Origin: Gnetum montanum
Taxonomy: Eukaryota; Streptophyta; Gnetopsida; Gnetales; Gnetaceae
DNA length: 47,454 bases
NCBI GenBank assembly: GCA_015680685.1
Contig: MNCI01016470.1
Span: forward strand, 1,229,939 to 1,277,392
Direction of reading: 5' to 3'
Both the position numbers and the translations under genes were made by a program. Of this stretch, positions 43,425 to 47,454 are shown in pieces. How positions within the stretch are numbered: the first letter of the stretch is position 1; the number at the start of each line of letters is the position of its first letter. The notes under the pieces were generated by a model. The model did not search any database. It saw only the letters and a list, made by a program, of their open reading frames with translations, and was not told the origin of the DNA.

Positions 43425-43497
43425 TAAAGTGATTTGAACTAGAAATTTATCCTTGTTAGATAGTAAACTAACCACTTAAGCCACCTCTAATCAACTA
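43425..43497 (-). mobile_element. tRNA-derived SINE-like head 7
   Basis: On the minus strand GGTGGCTTAAGTGGTTAG (A box, 43468-43485) and TAGTTCAAATC (B box, 43431-43441) are at tRNA-like spacing. The LTR element that begins at 43498 inserted in or beside its 5' end. Confidence 0.6.
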
Positions 43498-44318
43498 TGA
43501 TGAGTGGCGAGGTACCCCCACACTCAACCATACGAATACGAGCATTTCACGCACGATTTGATTGAACTTCGTAGATGGGCTAGTTATGGTATCTAGATAG
43601 TTACTTGTTGATCGCAGTTTGTTGTCTTCCCACTTGAACTAGTATTTGCTTTGTCACATATGGTTTAGTCCACAATGAGGTGTATGATGTGGTTTCTAAC
43701 CTAATGCTACTCTTGGAGGTAATGGAAAATAGCTTTAATTAAGCTAGGAGGAAAAGGGAGAAGAGAATCTAAGCTAGCCTAAGTGTGATGAGCATCCGTT
43801 CCTTAATCATCCGTACACATCTTGGACCTCGTGCACGACTACTCCTAGGATTACCAAGCACATGGCCTAGGTACACTACTGGGATACCAAGTAGTCACAC
43901 TTAAATGCTTGTGATTAAGTCGTACTCATTCTGCATTTAAGGAGTTTAGGATGAAGAGCTATTAACTATGAAAGTAATAACTAACAATAACAATTAAATA
44001 ATTAAACTAAGTGAATGCTACAATGATGAAGTAATCTCGATCTTTATTTTTGGTCATGTGCATGTCCAAGTACGTCACAGTCGAATAAAGGTGTCGTACA
44101 ATTACAATCATCACACTGCGGGCATGCACTGGGGAAAAAGTATTGAGAAAGACTAAAAATGAAAACTAATTTCTAACTAAAAACCTCCCTTCTCCATCAT
44201 GCGTCTAAGGTGTATTTATAGGCCTGCATAGGAGCCATGATATCATGTATATGATATTGTGAGCCAAGCCACGATATCACGGGTGCGATATCATGACCTA
44301 ATGAATCACGATTCATCA
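43498..44318 (-). mobile_element. 3' LTR of the accessory-gene element
   Basis: Starts TGATGAATCGTG at 44318 and ends ...CACTCATCA at 43498 on the minus strand, 821 bp. It has TATAAATA at 44213-44220 and eroded GATATC repeats upstream (44235-44300). The bases before it, GTCATGAGAGTA, match the position of GTCATGGGGGTA beside LTR B and are the likely polypurine tract. Confidence 0.75.
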
Positions 44319-44512
44319 TACTCTCATGACTAAATGAAAACTCATCCTCGAGTTAAACAAAATGAGAACAAGCCCCATTGATTACACAATGGATAGGTAT
44401 GGGATTATTAACTGGCTAGGGATTTATTCATGCCACAGTAGAGAAATCAATAGAATAAAATTGGGACACAAAATAAAATTACAAAATTGAAAAATTGTAA
44501 ACTTTATTTGGC

Positions 44513-47311
44513 TCATGTGGTTCTAGGTGGCAGTGGCTCCTCCATGGGTCACTTCCCCTTGTCCTGTGCTCCAGGTTTTGGAATTTGATGACTCTAAAGT
44601 AGTGCCTAGAGCTTTTCCTCTTCCATTTGGGGATCCTGTGCCATTCATGTTGATGCTCCAATGTTTGATGGAGTTGGAACCTCCCATGGGCAAGGTAGTT
44701 ACAGGAACATCTTATTTGCTTTGATGTGCCAGGCCACAAACAACCATTGTTCCTCCTCATAGGCTCTGGCTTTATCCCTGTACTCTTGAAAATCCATAAG
44801 CCATCGAGCCAAGTCTGCTGCAACATCTTTCTGGCCTTGGTAGCTGGTCTTAACTACCTCTAGTTCAGAATTTGTGACTTCTAGCTTCTACAACGTTTTC
44901 TTATGCTCTGAAAATTTTGCTTCATATTTGGCATAGGTGGTAGCTACCTGCTTCTCAAGCTCTATTTTCAGGTGTCTTGCTGTCAACATGGCTAGATTGG
45001 CATACTGCAGGTTTGCCAATTCCATGTATTCTATGAGATCTTAAATCTGCAGGTCTCAGCTTTTAAGTTCCACCTGGTGGGCAAATGCATATGTATCCAA
45101 TATGGCCCACCAATTAGTCTGTTGAGCACTAAAAGTGTTGATGTGGGCCTTCACCATATGGATCTCCTTTTCTATGACTTGCTTGTACATTCCCGCCTAG
45201 TCTCTAAAGTGCTCCTTTAACTTTTCATGCCTCTTGGCTTTGTTTTTCCATGCATTTATTTCAATGGTCATCTTCTAACAGATTGCACGTACCTCCTTCA
45301 TTGAGAGGGTTTGATTCTCTTTGGCCAAATGGTTTATGTCTTGGTTGACCCTGACCAACTGTTTTTGTAATTGTTGAAAGTTTTCCTCGAGAACATTCTT
45401 CTGTTTCTCCATAGTGGTCAACCAAAGGTTGTTAGCAGCAAGCTATTTATTCTCCTCATGTAAGGCTCTGAGTGCCTTGGCATGAGCATAGATTTGCGCT
45501 TGTGCCTTGGAGGCATCCCAGTTGGCCTTCTCTTTCTCCTCTGCCACTCTTTTATTATCTGCCAACAGTTTATTAAGCTACCCTATCCTAAAAGTGTTCA
45601 GCTGGTCTACAGGAAAAAACTAAGATGGGTCTCGCTGTGTAGCTTACAGGGTGATGAGCCTCTCTTGTAGTCTTGTCAACTCCGCTTCTGTGTGCTCGGC
45701 CCTAATCTCTGCCATGACCAACTTTCCTTTGGTGGAGATGAGGTCTGATTGTGCTACCATGACATCTTGTGGAATGTCAAACAAGGATGTCATCACTTGT
45801 TTTTTTTCCAGCAATCGATTAAGGACATCCTCATGCTCCGTAGGAGTCATTGAGGGATCGGCCAAAGTTTGAGCATCTCGTGATCCTATGAAATCTGTTG
45901 ATGGAACAATAGGGACGTTGAAAGATTCTTTGATGTGATCTGCCACCACTTCTATGGCTCCTATTTTATCTTGGTGTTGCATGACCATCACTATGGCCCC
46001 TTCACCTATTTCCAATTGCACCTGGAAATACGCAGCGTTCCCTAAAATCTGTTGTGACCAATGAGTCTCCCCTTCTCTTGTTTGGATGGACACCTCACCT
46101 CATCCGTGATCAATAGAAATTATGGGCTATACGGTGTTGTCGATGACGTAGAAGAGATTAGCATCATTACAACTTCCCCAACTGACCGTCTCAGCGATGG
46201 CCTTGAGGTGGCTCATCGATGGTCAATAATCCTGCAGTGGTGGTGGTGGTTGATTTCGCTGGCTCATGCTGGGTTCTGCTTCTTGTTGTTGATCAGGCCT
46301 CATTCTTGGAAGTTGGCTAGGCCCTGTAGTTTGAGTTGTAGTGGGCACCACCGTCTATTCTTGCTCTTGCTCTCGCTCCAGTGTCTCACCAACACTTTTT
46401 CTCAGAGCTGGTGGCTTTAATAGTTTAGCAAACGAAGCATTCTAGGCTCTTCTGAGGACATCATTGGTGTACCCCAGAATACCAACATGTTTGCACAGCT
46501 TCCTAATGAGACAAGGAAAGGGCAATGCAAACTTCCCTATATTGCATTCTTCAAACCACCTTAAGATCTCCATGAGATATAGATGAGGAAGGTTAGCATT
46601 AGACTTTTCCATCAATATCGCACTTCCTCTTGCCGCATATGTTGAGAATTTTTTTAATCCTCTCATGGGGAAGATGTGATAAGCACCAATCTTGAAGTAT
46701 ATCCTTTCTTCTAGCATCAACTCTCCATATGTCTTGTCTTCTTTACCATATGCCCTATCCAACCAAACTCTTTGTGCATCAGCATCGGAGTGAGTGGATA
46801 GGTGAGCAATTTTTGGCCCTATATTTGGAAGGTTCAACACTTCCAAGATGGCCTTGGTGAAAACATCTACAGACACACCACAAATGTTGACTGTGGTGCC
46901 TTCTTCCTTATTGTGCCAAAATTGGTACATTTCTCTTAAGAACCAGGCATCACTTTTAGAGAGGATAGGCCATAATGGAGACCCTTTGAGTTGGTTCATA
47001 ATAGCCTCAAGAGTGAATTTTATGAAAGGTCCAAAGTTCAATTCCATGATCACTACAGCTGATGTGGACTTTTCACGGATGGCCTGAACACACTTTGGGG
47101 ACAATGTAAGTTATTGTCCTTGTTCAAGCATTGCAGCAGCTCCTCCTTCTGCTTATCTTAATTTTATAGTATTAGGAGTCTCTTGATGGATGCTAAATGA
47201 TTACACCTCCTGATCTATAAGTTGTTTAGGAGACACTTGTCCTCTACCTCTCCTGGGTCACTTGGACACACCTTGAGAGGGTCCTTCTTGTTGTCCATGC
47301 TTTGGGGCCAT
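44513..47311 (-). pseudogene. 933-codon accessory protein of the LTR element: plant-transposon-like domain plus coiled coil
   Basis: Function unknown. From the ATG at 47311 (MAPKHGQQEGPSQGVSK) one frame reaches a stop at 44513. Residues about 70-290 are well preserved and include FGPFIKFTLEAIMNQL, FLREMYQFWHNKEEG, TVNICGVSVDVFTKAILEVL and a W/F-rich end. The 'v.g..vd...~i...L.lp' pattern recalls the putative plant transposon protein domain (PF20167, from memory). A P/Q-rich spacer follows, then about 450 residues predicted as coiled coil (LTRLQERLITL, KKQVMTSLFDIP, LEENFQQLQKQLVRVNQDIN, HLKIELEKQVATTYAKYEAK, EYRDKARAYEEEQ). About two dozen stops interrupt it, yet all segments I checked stay in phase. 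It sits where gag and pol belong. Confidence 0.55.
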
Positions 47312-47351
47312 CTACAATCACACGGGGTTAGTCATTAGTAAGGTTGCTTAC

Positions 47352-47454
47352 TGATGAGTGGCGAGGTACCCCTACACTCAACCATAAGAATACGAGTGTG
47401 CACGCGCGATCCGGTCGAACTCCGCAGACTAAATGCCTTAACACCACAAGAAAC
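47352..47454 (-). mobile_element. Partial LTR at window end
   Basis: The 3' end of an LTR on the minus strand, starting TGATGAGTGGCGAGG on the plus strand. It is most likely the 5' LTR of the element to its left. It is an inverted near-copy of 101-202 (about six differences). Confidence 0.75.

Larger units (their letters stand above)
43498..47454 (-). mobile_element. Non-autonomous LTR element with a single accessory gene (runs off the window)
   Basis: Minus-strand order: LTR (47454 and beyond to 47352), one long reading frame (47311-44513), short 3' region, LTR (44318-43498). Its LTRs belong to the same Athila-like family as the others. The base after the right LTR is not followed by the tRNA-Asp primer site seen in relatives, so that site has been lost or replaced. 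The left flank AACTA (43493-43497) would be the target duplication; its partner lies outside. No gag, protease or pol domain is recognised. Confidence 0.6.

Noticed and set aside
47310-47351. Intron-like GTAAGC...TTGTAG segment with a CTAAT branch-point-like motif before the MAPKHG start
   Set aside because: Only about 42 bases long, below the usual plant intron minimum; a coincidence of composition is more likely.

Overview
The window looks like intergenic DNA from a large-genome seed plant. Almost all of it is layered LTR-retrotransposon sequence, with one recognisable host gene: a trihelix transcription factor (plant-specific family) on the minus strand at about 40.7-41.6 kb. The species cannot be named from the sequence; a conifer or other large, repeat-rich plant genome is an inference from nesting depth and heavy CpG decay.

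Layout, left to right. 1-202 is the 3' end of an Athila-like LTR on the plus strand. 203-4030 and 18193-about 26200 are remains of Tat/Ogre-like Ty3-gypsy elements (plus strand). They hold a tandem array of about 193-bp monomers, a pol fragment lacking its reverse transcriptase (19.2-21.4 kb), a separate protease fragment (23.6-24.2 kb), a 35-bp tandem array (24.5-24.8 kb) and a second copy of the left-end repeat. Inside this sits a non-autonomous Ty1-copia-type element on the minus strand (4031-18192, target duplication GAAAC/GAAAT). Inside that sits a three-LTR Athila-like composite (5441-13138, target duplication ATCAC/ATCAC). The result is a three-level nest with readable target-site duplications at two levels. 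26.7-27.1 kb holds the end of another copia element. 28.5-29.2 kb is a degenerate tandem repeat interrupted by a gag-protease-only Athila-like element (29170-34546, target duplication ACAAG/ACAAG).

35.9-42.3 kb differs: fewer LTR remains, more CpG in places, a group of tRNA-derived SINE-like heads (38.0-40.5 kb), and the two-exon trihelix gene with a TATA box. An RTE-type LINE fragment (42.4-43.2 kb) and another SINE head follow. From 43498 to the window end is a minus-strand LTR element whose only gene is a 933-codon frame (plant-transposon-like N-terminal domain, then long coiled coil), broken by about two dozen stops but no frameshift I could find.

How the parts relate: no element in the window encodes a complete gag-protease-RT-integrase set. 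The three structured LTR families all carry gag or accessory reading frames without RT or integrase, so they would have depended on autonomous relatives elsewhere. Decay is mostly by transitions (CGA, CAA, CAG and TGG to stop), as expected of methylated DNA.
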